NCBI RefSeq assembly: GCF_963924675.1
Contig: NC_089232.1
Span: 49,600,759 to 49,664,758 of the forward strand
Direction: 5' to 3'
DNA length: 64,000 bases
From: Phocoena phocoena
Lineage: Eukaryota; Chordata; Mammalia; Artiodactyla; Phocoenidae
In this document: piece by piece, positions 34,042-45,700 of the stretch
How the letters are laid out: every line of letters begins with the position of its first letter
How positions within the stretch are numbered: position 1 is the stretch's first letter
The notes under the pieces: model-generated
Seen by the model: only the letters and a program-made list of their open reading frames with translations
What the model was told of the DNA's origin: nothing
Databases searched by the model: none
Made by a program: the position numbers and the translations under genes

Positions 34042-34984
34042 ATCCATCCTAACCTCCCACCTCCATCCTATTCAACATCTACCAAATCTCAAACATAAAT
34101 TCTGATAAGATTCCTTGAAAGCCCCAACTATATGTTAGGCTCCAGTCTCTTAGATGATCTGATATATCTCTAACCTATTCCTTGTTCACTGGAGTCTACA
34201 TATCCTGACTAACACGCTCAGCTTACAGAGGAGAAAAATGAGGCCAGGAGAGGAGAAATGGCTCTGCCAAAGAAAGACATGTTGCTAAGTATTGTGGACC
34301 AGCGCTTCTCTGGCTCTTGTCCCCACCCTGCCAGTTTTAGGGTCTCTAACTTCTTGTGATGTATGCTTCCCCAAATAATTTCTGGCAGCCCTTAGGGAAC
34401 ACCCCACATATGCTCAAAATCAAACTGTCCTTTCAGCCATTGCATGGTTTCTCTGTTCTTCTTTGCACTCTGTTGGCCACTCTTTGAATTACTAAGTCAT
34501 GTTCCAAGCACTTCTGGGTCCATGGTGCCTCCAGCTACTATGGCATCTTCCAGTTCCCACTGCTGCTTCCGCTGAGCATTCTTGCTGGCACTCCTAATGA
34601 TGTGCCATCTCCCATCCAGCACCACTGCCTCCCCCTGGGCACTGTACCCCCACTGATGCCCTGGGACCTATAAGGTGCCAAAGGTATGTGTGTCGTAGTA
34701 TATCCTGTTACACAGAAAACCAAGGTAATGCAACTTGTAGAGCATCCTGCTCCCAAATTTCAGAACAACTCTTTCTTTCAATTTCTTACTTATGGCTCCT
34801 GTTTTCCTCCCTTGTGTCTCTCGCTGGGGTTGCATCTAAAATTGAGTAGAGGAGCAGGGCAAAAACACAGTAATGAATTCAGACAACTTTTGTTTCTACT
34901 TCAATTTGGCTTTCTGATTCTCCTATCCATTAGGACATAGCCTCTGAAACTGAATTCATAAGTAAAACACAATAACAAAAATAA
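33713..34984. other. No gene; contains a (CA)n microsatellite
   Basis: Unassigned. About 34205-34265 ('cttacagaggagaaaaatgaggcc...') may be a fragment of antisense MIR. Confidence 0.4.
33995..34038. repeat. (CA)22 microsatellite
   Basis: 44 bp of uninterrupted AC/CA, likely polymorphic. Confidence 0.97.
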
Positions 34985-35235
34985 GAACCAACACTCTTTG
35001 AAAACTTACTCTGTGTAGGGCATGGTGCTAACCACTTTACCCACATGAATGCATTTCATATTCACAACCACCCCATGACAAAGGTAATATTATCAACTCC
35101 CATTTATAGATGAAACCAAAGGATGTTTAGTCACTTGTGCAAAGGCTTATAACTGCTAACGGGCAGAGCAGATATTCTAGCCAAGTGTGGCTGCCTCCAG
35201 AATCCAAGATCCTAACCACTCTACTTTATGGCTAG
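34985..35235 (-). repeat. MIR SINE, antisense, nearly complete
   Basis: 'gggcatggtgctaaccactttac', 'atgcatttcatattcacaaccaccccatgacaaaggta', 'cccatttatagatgaaacc', 'gtcacttgtgcaaaggc', 'gggcagagcagatattctagcca', 'ctccagaatccaagatcctaaccactctac'. Clear reverse-complement MIR. Confidence 0.92.
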
Positions 35236-36275
35236 GCTTCACACAGTTTGCAAACTCACTAAAATTATGTATATAAATTTTGCATTAGGTAATTTTTTCT
35301 GGTGAGAAATATGAAATTCTCAAAGGGTCAAAAAAGGTCCTAGCTTTATGTTGAGCTTTACTACAGGAAACCCTACAATCTCTTACAAAATGAGGTACTT
35401 GCTACATCTACCCCACTGGGTCACCAAACCTGCCCAGACACATCTGAACCTCAGTAGTAGATGTACTGCCACTGTGACTCCCACTGACTAGTTACAAGCG
35501 GCAGAGCCAAGACCATGTGTTTAGCTGTGTTGAGCTGATTCAAGCAATAAGATCACGTGCTTCTCGTCTTCCTACCTTCTAGACTGAAGGTCTTTCTGAA
35601 ATCTTTCTGGGTGACTAAAGGCCCTGTGAAATCAGGGGGTTGAAGAGATGGAAACGAAAGAATCCAATCCATGGGAATGGAGAGAAGACTGGAAGCCCAG
35701 TTTGTGGGAGCCTCCATTCTAGGGGCTTACGGCAAGGACATCCCTCCCCACCTGTATCTGCTCAGACAGCCCCACGCAGTGACTTAGCCCGCTGCAGCTG
35801 TGCAGATTTCCATCGCTGGTAAAACTGTGCCTGAGAGGTATTTGCTGATGATTGTCAACAATCAAATGAATTATAGATGATGTTGGTAAACAAAATGCTG
35901 CCTTGATGAATGAGTGTGGCTCTACTCTGACATGACTGCTAAGTCATTCAAAGCACTGATTAAACCCATTACTGTAAAATAATCACCATCCATTACCTTT
36001 AATGTCGTGAACTGACAACCTAGTTAAGGCAGCTGATAGTGTCAGCAAAGTGATTTGTTGTACTGCGTGTCCATCGACAATAAATCATGTCAATAAATCA
36101 ATGAACGGTAGCATTAAAACAATATATTTTCATATTTCCTGACATTCAATTACAGAGTGTGTATACTGCCTTATCCTTAAACACAAACACCGATATGGAA
36201 GGATTCAGCATTCACCGACAACGAACACAGGATTAATTCTATTTTAGCCCAGACTGGAGGAGTTGTGTATAATTA

Positions 36276-36320
<45 letters not shown>

Positions 36321-36444
36321 GTGAGTATGGACCTTCTTCAGCTACTTATCTACTTGATTCTGCCAGAATAACACATTACACAAGCATAAAGATGATACTA
36401 AGATGTTCCTTGCCCTGAACTCAGATAAGGAAAGGCAATAATAT
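35236..36444. other. Unique block, possible conserved noncoding element
   Basis: No repeat is recognisable from 35236 to about 36240. The AT-rich core at about 35830-36130 is dense in TAAT/ATTA-, CAATAAATCA- and TGATTTA-like words, e.g. 'gattaaaccc', 'ccatccatta', 'gacaataaatcatgtcaataaatcaat'. Such words resemble homeodomain, SOX and PBX/HOX sites. The density suggests, but does not prove, an enhancer-like conserved element. There is no convincing ORF. Confidence 0.3.
36279..36324. repeat. (TG)n microsatellite
   Basis: A TG run of about 46 bp with one GC interruption near the 3' end ('gtgcgtgtgtg'). Confidence 0.96.
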
Positions 36445-36620
36445 ACAGAATAAAGAGCAGTGGACCAGGAATTAGGATGTCTGAAAACTCTACTTTTAAA
36501 CCAACTGTTTGACCTTGCACAAGTCACTTAAACTTTCTGGGATTTAGTTTCTTCATGTCTAAAGTGGGGATGATACCTGCCTACTTCAGAGATTGACTAT
36601 AACAATCAAGTGATGATATA
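36445..36620 (+). repeat. MIR SINE, diverged
   Basis: 'gagcagtggaccaggaattaggatgtctg', 'gtttgaccttgcacaagtcacttaaactttctgggatttagtttcttcatgtctaaagtggggatgatacctgcctacttcagaga' follows the MIR core. Confidence 0.8.
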
Positions 36621-36710
36621 CTATATATGAGAATCTTTTTCAAAATCTAACACCTTCAAAATTTAGTTTTCATTTCCCTTATCCCTATTAGCTTTAAAAC
36701 TCTCTCATCT

Positions 36711-36918
36711 TTTTTTTTTTTTTTTTGTGGTACGTGGGCCTCTCACTGCTGTGGCCTCTCCCGTTGCGGAGCACAGGCTCCGGACGCGCAGGCCCGGCGG
36801 CCATGGCCCACGGGCCCAGCCGCTCCGCGGCACGCGGGATCCTCCCAGACCGGGGCACGAACCCGCGTCCCCTGCATCGGCAGGCGGACTCCCAACCACT
36901 GCGCCACCAGGGAAGCCC
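36711..36918 (-). mobile_element. CHR-2-type SINE with 17-bp TSD
   Basis: On the plus strand: poly(T), then 'gtggtacgtgggcctctcactg', ending 'ccaccagggaagccc'. This is the reverse complement of the CHR-2 SINE with its A-tail on the left. A perfect TSD, taaaactctctcatctt, lies at 36695-36711 and 36919-36935. High CpG retention indicates a young insertion. Overlapping frames of 64-85 codons are SINE shadows. Confidence 0.97.
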
Positions 36919-36935
36919 TAAAACTCTCTCATCTT

Positions 36936-37339
36936 ATATGTCAATGGCTCTTTCCAGGTCTAGAGGTCTTGTATGCAATTAAATATTAGCTAACTCGATT
37001 TTTAATACAGTAATATTTTATGTACTGAATCTTGCCTTTTCACTGACATGTTATCTAGCACTTAATTTTGTACCAAGCAATGTCCTTGAGACATTTGTCT
37101 CGAGAGGACAAAAGTGCAAAGAAGTTCACCATTTAATGATGGAAATAGAAGAGAAACAGGAAACTAACAGAATTTGCTTGAAAAATCATTATATGAAAGT
37201 TAGTTCCCCATACACCCAAATCACATTTTCTTTTAGCCATTGTGGTAGAGATTTTGAAAACTATAGTGTATACTTATGAGTCTTCAATGCAGTGTCACAA
37301 ATAGTTGTTTCAGAAAACTATTAGATATAAGAGGCTGTG
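36936..37339. other. No gene or recognised repeat
   Basis: Unassigned AT-rich sequence. Confidence 0.4.
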
Positions 37340-37704
37340 GAGGTTAGACATATACATATGATTCAGACCCTCAGAAGGGCCTGCTATTCTAACTGAGAGG
37401 AAAAATAAGTATACCAATAACTACAAGGCAGAATTTGTGAAAAGCAATCAAAAAGGTAACTACCAAGTTTCTTTATGATTAGAAGAAAGATAAATTACAT
37501 CTGATTGGGCCAATAAGGAGAAGGACCAAGGCAGGTTGGCATTGTGATGATTCTGGAAGGATGAGTAAAATTTAAATGAGTAATGTGATGATGGGATGAA
37601 GGAATTGATTACGGAAAGTTCCCAATGGAGAGACAAGCCAAGGCAAATGTAAGGATATGGGAAAGCACAAAGTAGGGCAGGCATTGGTGAGTTCACCCAC
37701 TATG
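37340..37704 (-). repeat. CR1/L2-clade LINE relic, antisense, left part
   Basis: 'cagaccctcagaagggcctgctattctaactgag', 'aattacatctgattgggccaataaggagaagg', 'caaatgtaaggatatgggaaagcacaaag' fits antisense L2/L3 text. It is interrupted at about 37705 by a MaLR-like LTR and resumes at about 38096. Confidence 0.45.
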
Positions 37705-38095
37705 GTTGATGTATTAATTGAGATGGGCTAGATTATGCTGTAGTAACAAATTAGGAGCTCAACATAACAACACACCAACACATCAAAGGTTTATTTCTTG
37801 CTCACACTGTATATCCATCAGAGGTCAGTGGGGATTCAGATGTTACCATTTTGTAGCTGTATGATCTGAAATATGCAGCTTTCTCTGTTGCTTCCGGAGA
37901 ATAAAGACACATGTAGAACTCCCACCTCTTCTTCTACATTCTGGCACAGAAGTAACACATGTCTTTTCTGCTCACAGCCAATTAACTAGAACTAGCCATA
38001 TGTCTTGCCTAACTGCAAAGAGCTGAAAAATGCAGGGGAAACTAGGTTATTTGGTGGGCATTACTATCCCTGTCATGGCTGGACTAGAAATATGT
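37705..38095 (-). mobile_element. MaLR-type LTR relic, antisense
   Basis: 'gtattaattgagatgggctagattatgctgtagtaacaaatta...aacataacaacacacc...aaaggtttatttcttgctcacac' reads as a reversed MaLR 3' box. It also has 'gaagtaacacatgtcttttctgctcacagccaattaactagaactagccatatg', known from old LTRs. The LTR is nested in a LINE relic. Confidence 0.5.
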
Positions 38096-38580
38096 ACAGT
38101 TGGGATTAAAACGTAAGATGGGAAATGTCCTTCCCTTTTAGCCATGAAGAGCAGGTTAAGGAATTTGCATGTACGTTAATAGGAACTGTGGTGACCACTG
38201 AAAGTGTATGATCAGGGGAGTGACCTGATGGGGTTTGGTTGAAGCCAGCTATTATCCTGGAGTTGGTCTCCTGGAGAGGGAGAGTATTAAACCCTAAATT
38301 GGTGCCATGGCCATGACAATGGAAAGAAGAGGGCATATGTAAGAAAATTATGATGTAAAAATCTATTAGGTTTGGCCATTAACTGAATGTGGGGGTCAGA
38401 GGAGTAGGAAGTAAAAGAAGGAGAGAGCCAGTGGCTTGGATAATGGTGGTGCTTCATACAGATGGGCCAGAGGAGAAGCCACTGTGGAGACCCCATATCG
38501 GGGAGATAAAGGTTATCCTGATGAGAATCGGAGTGTTTAATTGAAGCACAACAACTATGGTAGAAGCCAGAGAAGTGAGT
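38096..38580 (-). repeat. CR1/L2-clade LINE relic, antisense, right part
   Basis: 'ttttagccatgaagagcaggttaaggaatttgcatg', 'gtatgatcaggggagtgacctgatggggtttgg' matches antisense LINE text ('ggaggccattg...gagtgacatgatc...'). It continues the relic broken at 37704. Confidence 0.5.
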
Positions 38581-38697
38581 TGGTCTAGTGGGCCCTGAAA
38601 TCCATTCAAAAATTGTCTCAAGATTTCTAATATGGTACTCTTCTACATCTTCACCACTATTACAGCTGGACAAATCAGCACTAAAAGACACCATGTG

Positions 38698-40992
38698 GAG
38701 ACACCTTCAAGATGGCAGAGGAGTAAGATGTAGAGGTCACCTTCCTCCCCACAAATACAGCAGAAATACATCTACATGTGGAACAACTCCTACAGAACCC
38801 CTACTAAACGCTGGCAGAAGACCTCAGACCTCCCAAAAGGCGAGAAACTCTCGACGTACCTGGGGAGGGCAAAAGAAAAAAGGAAAAACAGAGACAAAAG
38901 TATAGGGATGGGACCTGCACCAGTGGGAGGGAGCTGTGAAGGAGGAAAGCTTTCCACACACTAGGAAGACCCTTCGCAGGTGGAGATGGGGTGTGGCGGA
39001 GGGGGGGAGCTTCGGAGCCACGGAGGAGAGCACAGCCACAGGGGTGCGGAGGACAAAGCGGAGAGATTCCCGCACAGAGGATCGGAGCCGACCGGCACTC
39101 ACCAGCCTGAGAGGCTTGTCTGCTCACCCGCCGGGGCAGGCGGGGCTGGGAGTTGAGGCTCGGGCTTCGGTCGGATCGGATTACAGGGAGAGGACTGGGG
39201 TTGGCAGCGTGAACACAGCCTGAAGGGGGCTAGTGCGCCACAGGTAGCCGAGAGGGAGTCCAGGAAAAAGCCTGGAGCTGCCGAAGAGGCAAGAGACTTT
39301 TTCTTGCCTCTATGTTTCCTGGTGCGCGAGGAGAGGGGATTAAGAGCGCTGCTTAAAGGAGCTCCAGAGACGGGTGCAAGCCGCGGCTAAAAGGGTGGAC
39401 CCCAAAGACAGGCATGAGACGTTAAGGCTGCTGCTGCCACCAAGAAGTCTGTGCGAGCACAGGTCACTATCCACACCCCCTTCCGGGGAGCCTGTGCAGC
39501 CCGCCACTGCCAGGGTCCCGTGATCCAGGGACAACTTCCCCGGGAGAATGCACGGCGTGCATCAGGCTGGTGCAACGTCACGCCAGCCTCTGCCGCCGCA
39601 GGCTGGCTCCACATCCGTACCCCTCCCTCCCCCCAGCTGGAGCCCCCAAAGCAGCTGCTCCTTTAACCCCGTCCTGTCTGAGCGAAGAATAGATGCCCTC
39701 AGGCGACCTACATGCAGAGGCGGGGCCAAATCCAAAGCTGAACCCCAGGAGCTGTGAGAACAAAGAAGAGAAAGGAAAATCTCTCCCAGCAGCCTCAGGG
39801 GCAGCAGCTTAAATCTCCACAATCAACTTGATGTACCCTGCATCTGTGGAATACATGAATAGACAATGAATCATCCCAAACTGAGGTGGTGGACTTCGGG
39901 AGCAACTGTAGACTTGGGGTTTGCTTTCTGCATCTAATTGGTTTCTGATTTTATGTTTACCTTAGTTTAGTAATTAGTTTATTATCATTGGTAGGTTTGT
40001 TTATTGATTTGATTGCTCTCTTCCTTTTTTTTATATAAGTATATTTTTTCCTTTTTCTCTTTTTGTGATCATGTATGTGTATGCTTCTTTGTGTGATTTT
40101 GTCAGTATAGCTTTGCTTTTACCATTTGTCCTAGGGTTCTGTCTGTCCATTTTTACTTTTTTTACTTTTTACTTTTTTTTTAAATAATTTTTTTCTTTTT
40201 TTTTTTTTGTGGTACGCGTGCCTGTTGCAGTTGTGGCCTCTCCCATTGCGGAGCACAGGCTCTGGATGTGCAGGCTCAGCAGCCATGGCTCACGGGCCCA
40301 GCCACTCCACAGCATGTGGGATCTTCCTGGACTGAGGCATGAACCTGTGTCCACTATAATGGCAGGCAGACTCTCAACAACTGCGCCACCAGGGCAGCCC
40401 AATTTTTAAATTTTTTTATTTCAATAACTTTATTTTATTTTATATATTTTTCTTTCATTCTTTCCTTCTTTTTTTCTCCCCTTTCTTCTGAGCCATGTGG
40501 CTGCCAGGGTCTTGGTGCTCCGGCCAGGCGACTGGCCTGTGCCTCTGAGGTGGGAGAGCCGAGTTCAGGACATTGGTCCATCAGAGACCTCACGACTCCA
40601 TGTGATATCAGACAGTGAAAACTCTCCCAGAGATCTCTATCTGAATGCAAAGACCCAGCTCCACTCAACGACCAGCAAGCTCCAGTGCTGGACACCCTAT
40701 GCCAAACAACTAGCAAGACAGGAACACAACCCCATCCATTAGCACAGAGGCTGCCTAAAATCATAACAAGGCCAAAGACACCGCAAAACACACCACCAGA
40801 TGCAGTCCTGCCAACCAGAAAGAGAAGATCCAGCCTCATCCACCAGAACACAGGCATCAGTCCCCTCCACCAGGAAGCCTACACAACCCACTGAACCAAC
40901 CTTACCCACTGGGGGCAGACACCAAAAACAACAGGAACTATGAACCTGCAGCCTGTGAAAAGGAGACCCCAAACACAGTAAGTTAAGCAAAT
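38698..40992 (+). promoter_or_regulatory. L1 5' UTR / internal promoter
   Basis: About 2.1 kb of L1 5' UTR without the SINE, much longer than the roughly 0.9 kb of human L1. It is CpG-rich at about 38940-39770, the only CpG-island-like stretch in the window. A YY1-like site caagatggc lies at 38708-38716, only about 11 bases inside the element. In human L1, YY1 sits at the same place and sets the transcription start. A pyrimidine-rich stretch follows at about 40020-40480. Frames within it are fortuitous. Confidence 0.8.
40192..40400 (-). mobile_element. CHR-2-type SINE nested in L1 5' UTR
   Basis: T-run then 'gtggtacgcgtgcctgttgcag', ending 'ccaccagggcagccc'. It is visibly more diverged than the other CHR-2 copies, with many CpG-to-TpG/CpA changes and an altered 'cactataatggcagg' stretch. 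So it is an old insertion, and the host L1 is older still. Flanking aattttt repeats could be the TSD, but the AT-rich target makes that uncertain. Confidence 0.92.
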
Positions 40993-41862
40993 AAGAAGGC
41001 AGAGAAACACACAGCAGATGAAGAAGGTAAAAACCCACCAGACCAAACAAATGAAGAGGAAATAGGCAGTCTACCTGAAAAAGAATTCAGAGTAATGATA
41101 GTGAAGATGATACAAAATCTTGGAAATAGAACAGAGAAAATACAAGAAATGTTAAACAGAGACCTAGAAGAACTAAAGAGCAAACAAACAGTGATGAACA
41201 ACACAACAAATGAAATTAAAAACCTTCTAGAAGGAATCAATAGCAGAATAACTGAGGCAGAAGAATGGATAGTGACCTGGAAGATAAAATAGTGGAAGTA
41301 ACTACTGCAGAGCAGAATAAAGAAAAAAGAATGCAAAGAATTGAAGACAGTCTCAGAGACCTCTGGGACAACATTAAACACACCAACATTCAAATTATAG
41401 GGTTCCCAGAAGAAGAAGAGAAAAAGAAAGGGACTGAGAAAACATTTTAAGAGATTATAGTTGAAAACTTCCCTATTATGGGAAAGGAAATAGTCAATCA
41501 GGCCCAGGAAGCACAGAGTGTCTCATACAGGATAAATCCAAGGAGAAACACGAGAAGACACATATTAATCAAACTATCAAAAATTACATACAAAGAAAAA
41601 ATATTAAAAGCAGCAAGGGAAAAACAACAAATAATATACAAGGGAATCCCCGTAAGGTAAACAGCTGACCTTTCAGCAGAAGGGAGTGGCAGAACATATT
41701 TAAAGTGATGAAAGGGAAAAACCAACAACCAAGATTACTCTATCGAGCAAGGATCTCATTCAGATTTGACGAAGAAATTAAAATCTTTACAGACAAGCCT
41801 AAGTTAGGAGAATTCAGCACCAAAAACCAGCTTTACAACAAATTCTAAAGGAACTTCTGTAG
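40993..41862 (+). pseudogene. L1 ORF1 remnant (RNA-binding chaperone), broken
   Basis: ORF1p binds L1 RNA as a coiled-coil trimer. The expected start codon near 40993 reads 'ataagaaggcag', so ATG is lost. A 4-base loss near 41020 (cagatgaagaagg, where the 5.5-kb fragment has cagatgaaggaacaagg) shifts the frame. A further shift occurs near 41280. Readable pieces: 41095-41292 (coiled coil, 'MIVKMIQNLGNRTEKIQE', then 'EELKSKQ...EGINSRITEAEEW'), 41265-41450 ('RIEDSLRDLWDNIKHTNIQI', then 'IGFPEEEEKKKG'), stop at 41449, and 41478-41660 ('RINPRRNTRRHILIKLSK', an RNA-binding C-terminal motif). The stop at 41860-41862 ends the region. Confidence 0.93.
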
Positions 41863-41941
41863 GCAGGAAACACAAGAGAAGGAAAAGACCTAAAATAACA
41901 AAACCAAAACAATTAAGAAAAAGGTGACAGGAACATACATA

Positions 41942-44900
41942 ATGCTAACTACCTTAAGTGTAAATGGATTAAATGCTCCAACCAAAAGACATGGACTGGC
42001 TGAATGGATACAAAAATAAGACCCATACATAGGGTGTCTAAAAGAGACCCACTTTATACCAAGGGACACATACAGACTGAAAGTGAGGGGATGGAAAAAG
42101 ACAGTCCATGCAAATGGAAGTCAAAAGAAGGCTGGAGTAGCAATTCTTATATCAAACAAAATAGGCCTTAAAATAAAGACTATTACAAGAGAAAAAGAAG
42201 GACAATACATAATGATCAAGGGATCAAGCCAAGAAGAAGATATAACAATTGTAAACATTTATGCACCCAACATAGGAGCACCTAAATACAAAAGGCAAAT
42301 GCTAACATCCATAAAAGGGGAAATCAACAGTAACAGAATCATAGTAGGGGACTTTAACACCTCACTTTCACCAATGGACAGATCATCCAAGATGAAAATA
42401 AATAAGGAAACACAAGCTTTAAATGATACATTAAACAAGATGGACTTAATTGAAATTTATAGGACATTCCATCCACAAACAACAGAATACACATTCTTCT
42501 CAAGTGCTCATGGAACATTCTCTGGGATAGATCATATCGTGGGTCACAAATCAAGCCTTGGTAAATTTAAGAAAGTTGAAATTGTATCGAGTATCTTTCC
42601 CGACCACAATGCTATGAGACTAGATATCAATTACAGGAAATAATCTGTAAAAAACACAAACACATGGAGGCTAAACAATACACTACTAAATAACCAAGAG
42701 ATCACTCAAGAAATCAAACAGGAAATCAAAAAATACCTAGAAACAAACAACAAATAAAACACGACAACCCACAGCCTATGGGATGCAGCAAAAGCAGTTC
42801 TAAGAGGGAAGTTTATAGCAATACAATCCTACCTCAAGAAACAAGAAGCATCTCAAATAAACAACCCAACCTTACACCTAAAGCAATTAGAGAAAGAAGA
42901 ACAAAAAAACCCCAAAGTTAGCAGAAGGAAAGAAATCATAAAGATCAGATCAGAAATAAATGAAAAAGAAATGAAGGAAACAATAGCAAAGATCAATAAA
43001 ACTAAAAGCTGGTTCTTTGAGAATATAAAGAAAATTGATAAACCATTAGCCAGACTCATCAAGAAAAAGAGGGAGAAGACTCAAATCAATAGACTTAGAA
43101 ATGAGAAAGGAAAATAACAACTGACACTGCAGAAACATAAAGGATCATGAGAGATTATTATAAGCAACTATATGCCAATAAAATGGACAACTTAGAAGAA
43201 ATGGAGAAATTCTTAGAAAAGCACAACCTTCTGAGACTAAACCGGGAAGAAATAGAAAATATGAAGAGACCAATCAAAGGCACTGAAATTGAAACTGTGA
43301 TTAAAAATCTTCCAACAAACAAAAGCCCAGGACCAGATGGCTTCACAGGCGAATTCTATCAAACATTTAGAGAAAAGCTAACAATAGGATACTTCTCAAA
43401 CTCTTCGAAGATACAGCAGAGGGAGGAACACTCCCAAACTCATTCTACGAGGCCACTATTACCCTGATACCAAAACCAGACAAAGATGTCACAAAGAAAT
43501 AGAATATCACTGATGAACATAGATGCAAAAATCCTCCAGAAAATTCTAGCAAACAGAATCCAACAGCACATTAAAAGAATCATACACCATGATCAAGTGG
43601 GGTTTATCCCAGGAATGCAAGGATTCTTCAATATACGCAAATCAATGTGATAAACCATATTAACAAATTGAAGAAGAAAAACCATATGATCATCTCAATA
43701 GATGCACCAAAAGCATTTGACAAAATTCAACACCCATTTATGATAAAAACCATCCAGAAAGCAGGCATAGAGGGAACTTACCTGAACATAATAAAGGCCA
43801 TATATGACAAAACCACAGCCAACATTGTTCTCAATGGTGAAAAAGTGAAACCATTTCCTCTAAGATCAGGAACAAGACAAGATTGTCCACTCTCACCACT
43901 ATTATTCAACATAGTTTTGGAAGTTTTAGCCACAGCAATCAGGGAAGAAAAAGAAATAAAAGGAATCCTAATCAGAAAAGAAGAAGTAAAGCTGTCACTG
44001 TTTACAGATGACATGATAGTAAACATAAAGAATCCTAAGGATGCCACCAGAAAACTACTAGAGCTAATCAATGAATTTGGTAAAGTAGCAGGACACAAAA
44101 TTAATGCACCGAAATCTCTTGCATTCCTATACTCTAATGATGAAATATCTGAAAGAGAAATTAAGGAAACACTCCCATTTACCACTGCAACAAAAAAAAT
44201 CAAATACCTAGGAATAAACCTACCTAAGGAGACAAAAGACCTGTATGCAGAATACTATAAGACAGTTATGAAAGAAATTAAAGATGAAACAAGCAGATGG
44301 AGAGATATACCATGTTCTTGAATTGGAAGACTCAATATTGTGAAAATGACTATACTACCCAAAGTAACCTACAGATTCAATTCAATCCCTATCAAAATAC
44401 CAATGGCGTTTTTCACAGAACTAGAACAAAAAAGTTCACAATTTGTATGGAAACACAAAAGACCCCAAATAACCAAAGCAATCTTGAGAAAGGAAAACGG
44501 AGTTGGAGGAATCGGGCTCCTGGCCTCTAGACTATACTACAAAACTACACTAATCAAGACAGTATGGTACTGGCATAAAAACAGAAATACAGATCAATGG
44601 AACAGGATAGAAATCCCAGAGACAAACCCATGCACATATGGTCACCTTATTTTTGATAAAGGAGGGAAGAATATACAATGGAAAAAAGACAGCCTCTTCA
44701 ATAAGTGGTGCTGGGAAAACTGGACAGCTACATGTAAAATAAGGAAATCAGAGCACTCCCTAACACCATACACAAAAATAAACGCAAAATGGATTAAAGA
44801 CTTAAATGTAAGGCCAAACACTGTAAAGCTCTTTGAGGAAAACACAGGCAGAACACTCTGACATAAATCACAGCAAGATCCTTTTTGACCCACCTCCTAG

Positions 44901-45700
44901 AGAAATGGAAATAAAGACAAATATAAACAAATGGGACCTAATGAAACTTAAAAGCTTTTGCACAGCAAAGGAAACCATAAACAAGATGAAAAGACAACCA
45001 TTAGAATGGGAGAAAATACTTGCAAATGAAGCAACCGACAAAGGGCTAATCTCCAAAATTTACAAGCAGCTCATGCCGCTCAATATCAAAAAAACAAGCA
45101 ACCCAATCCAAAAATGGGCAGAAGACCTAAATAGACATTTTTCCAAAGAAGATACAGATGGCCAACAAACACATGGAAGGATGCTCAACATCACTAATCA
45201 TTAGAGAAATGCAAATCCAAGCTACAATGAGGTATCACCTCACACCAGTCAGAATGGCCATCATCAAAAAATATAGAAACAATAAATGCTGGAGAGGGTG
45301 TGGAGAAAAGGGAAGCCTCTTGCACTGTTGGTGGGAATGTAAATTGATACAGCCACTATGGAGACCAGTATGGAGGTTCCTTAAAAAACTACAAATAGAA
45401 CTACCGTATGACCCAGCAATCCCACTACTGGGCATATACCCGGAGAAAGCCATAAATCAAAAAGAGTCATGTACCACAATGTTCACTGCAGCTCTATTTA
45501 CAATAGCCAGGACATGGAAGCAACCTAAGTGTCCATTGACAGATGAATGGATAAAGAAGATGTGGCACATACATACAGTGTAATATTACTCAGCCTTAAG
45601 AGGAAACAAAATTGAGTTGTTTGTAGTGAGGTAGATGGACCTATAGTCTGTCATACAGAGTGAAGTAAGTCAGAAAGAGAAAAACAATTACCATGTGCTA
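41942..45700 (+). pseudogene. L1 ORF2 remnant (endonuclease/reverse transcriptase), broken
   Basis: ORF2p nicks target DNA and reverse-transcribes L1 RNA. Frame starts at ATG 41942; a CAA-to-TAA change stops it at 42017-42019. The endonuclease continues in the same frame at 42083-42643, with 'VGDFNTSLS', 'GIDHIVG' and 'FPDHNAMRLDI' keeping the catalytic Asp/Asn/His positions. At least four later frame changes follow. RT pieces: 43147-43467 ('[17 protein letters not shown]') and 43647-44321 ('[15 protein letters not shown]', '[20 protein letters not shown]', 'LFTDDMIV', catalytic Asp pair intact). C-terminal piece 45158-45583 keeps the Cys motif [18 protein letters not shown] (C-x3-C-x7-H-x4-C). 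Too many lesions for any full product. Confidence 0.95.

Noticed and set aside
36725..36982. A recurring 'protein family' with MAHGPSRSAACGI-like text at 9.6-10.1, 36.7, 46.7-47.1 and 61.4 kb
   Set aside because: All copies coincide with CHR-2 SINEs read on their antisense strand; the similarity is SINE identity, not a gene family.
38824..39223. Overlapping frames of 75-107 codons on both strands at 38.8-39.8 kb as GC-rich exons
   Set aside because: They lie in the L1 5' UTR; GC richness suppresses stops, and no ORF of this family is known there.
42083..42643. 186-codon frame as a possible functional endonuclease gene
   Set aside because: It is a fragment of L1 ORF2 with an upstream nonsense codon at 42017 and downstream frameshifts, not an independent gene.
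43778..44203. 141-codon minus-strand frame within the L1
   Set aside because: Antisense shadow of the L1 reverse-transcriptase frame, which has the recognisable RT motifs on the plus strand.
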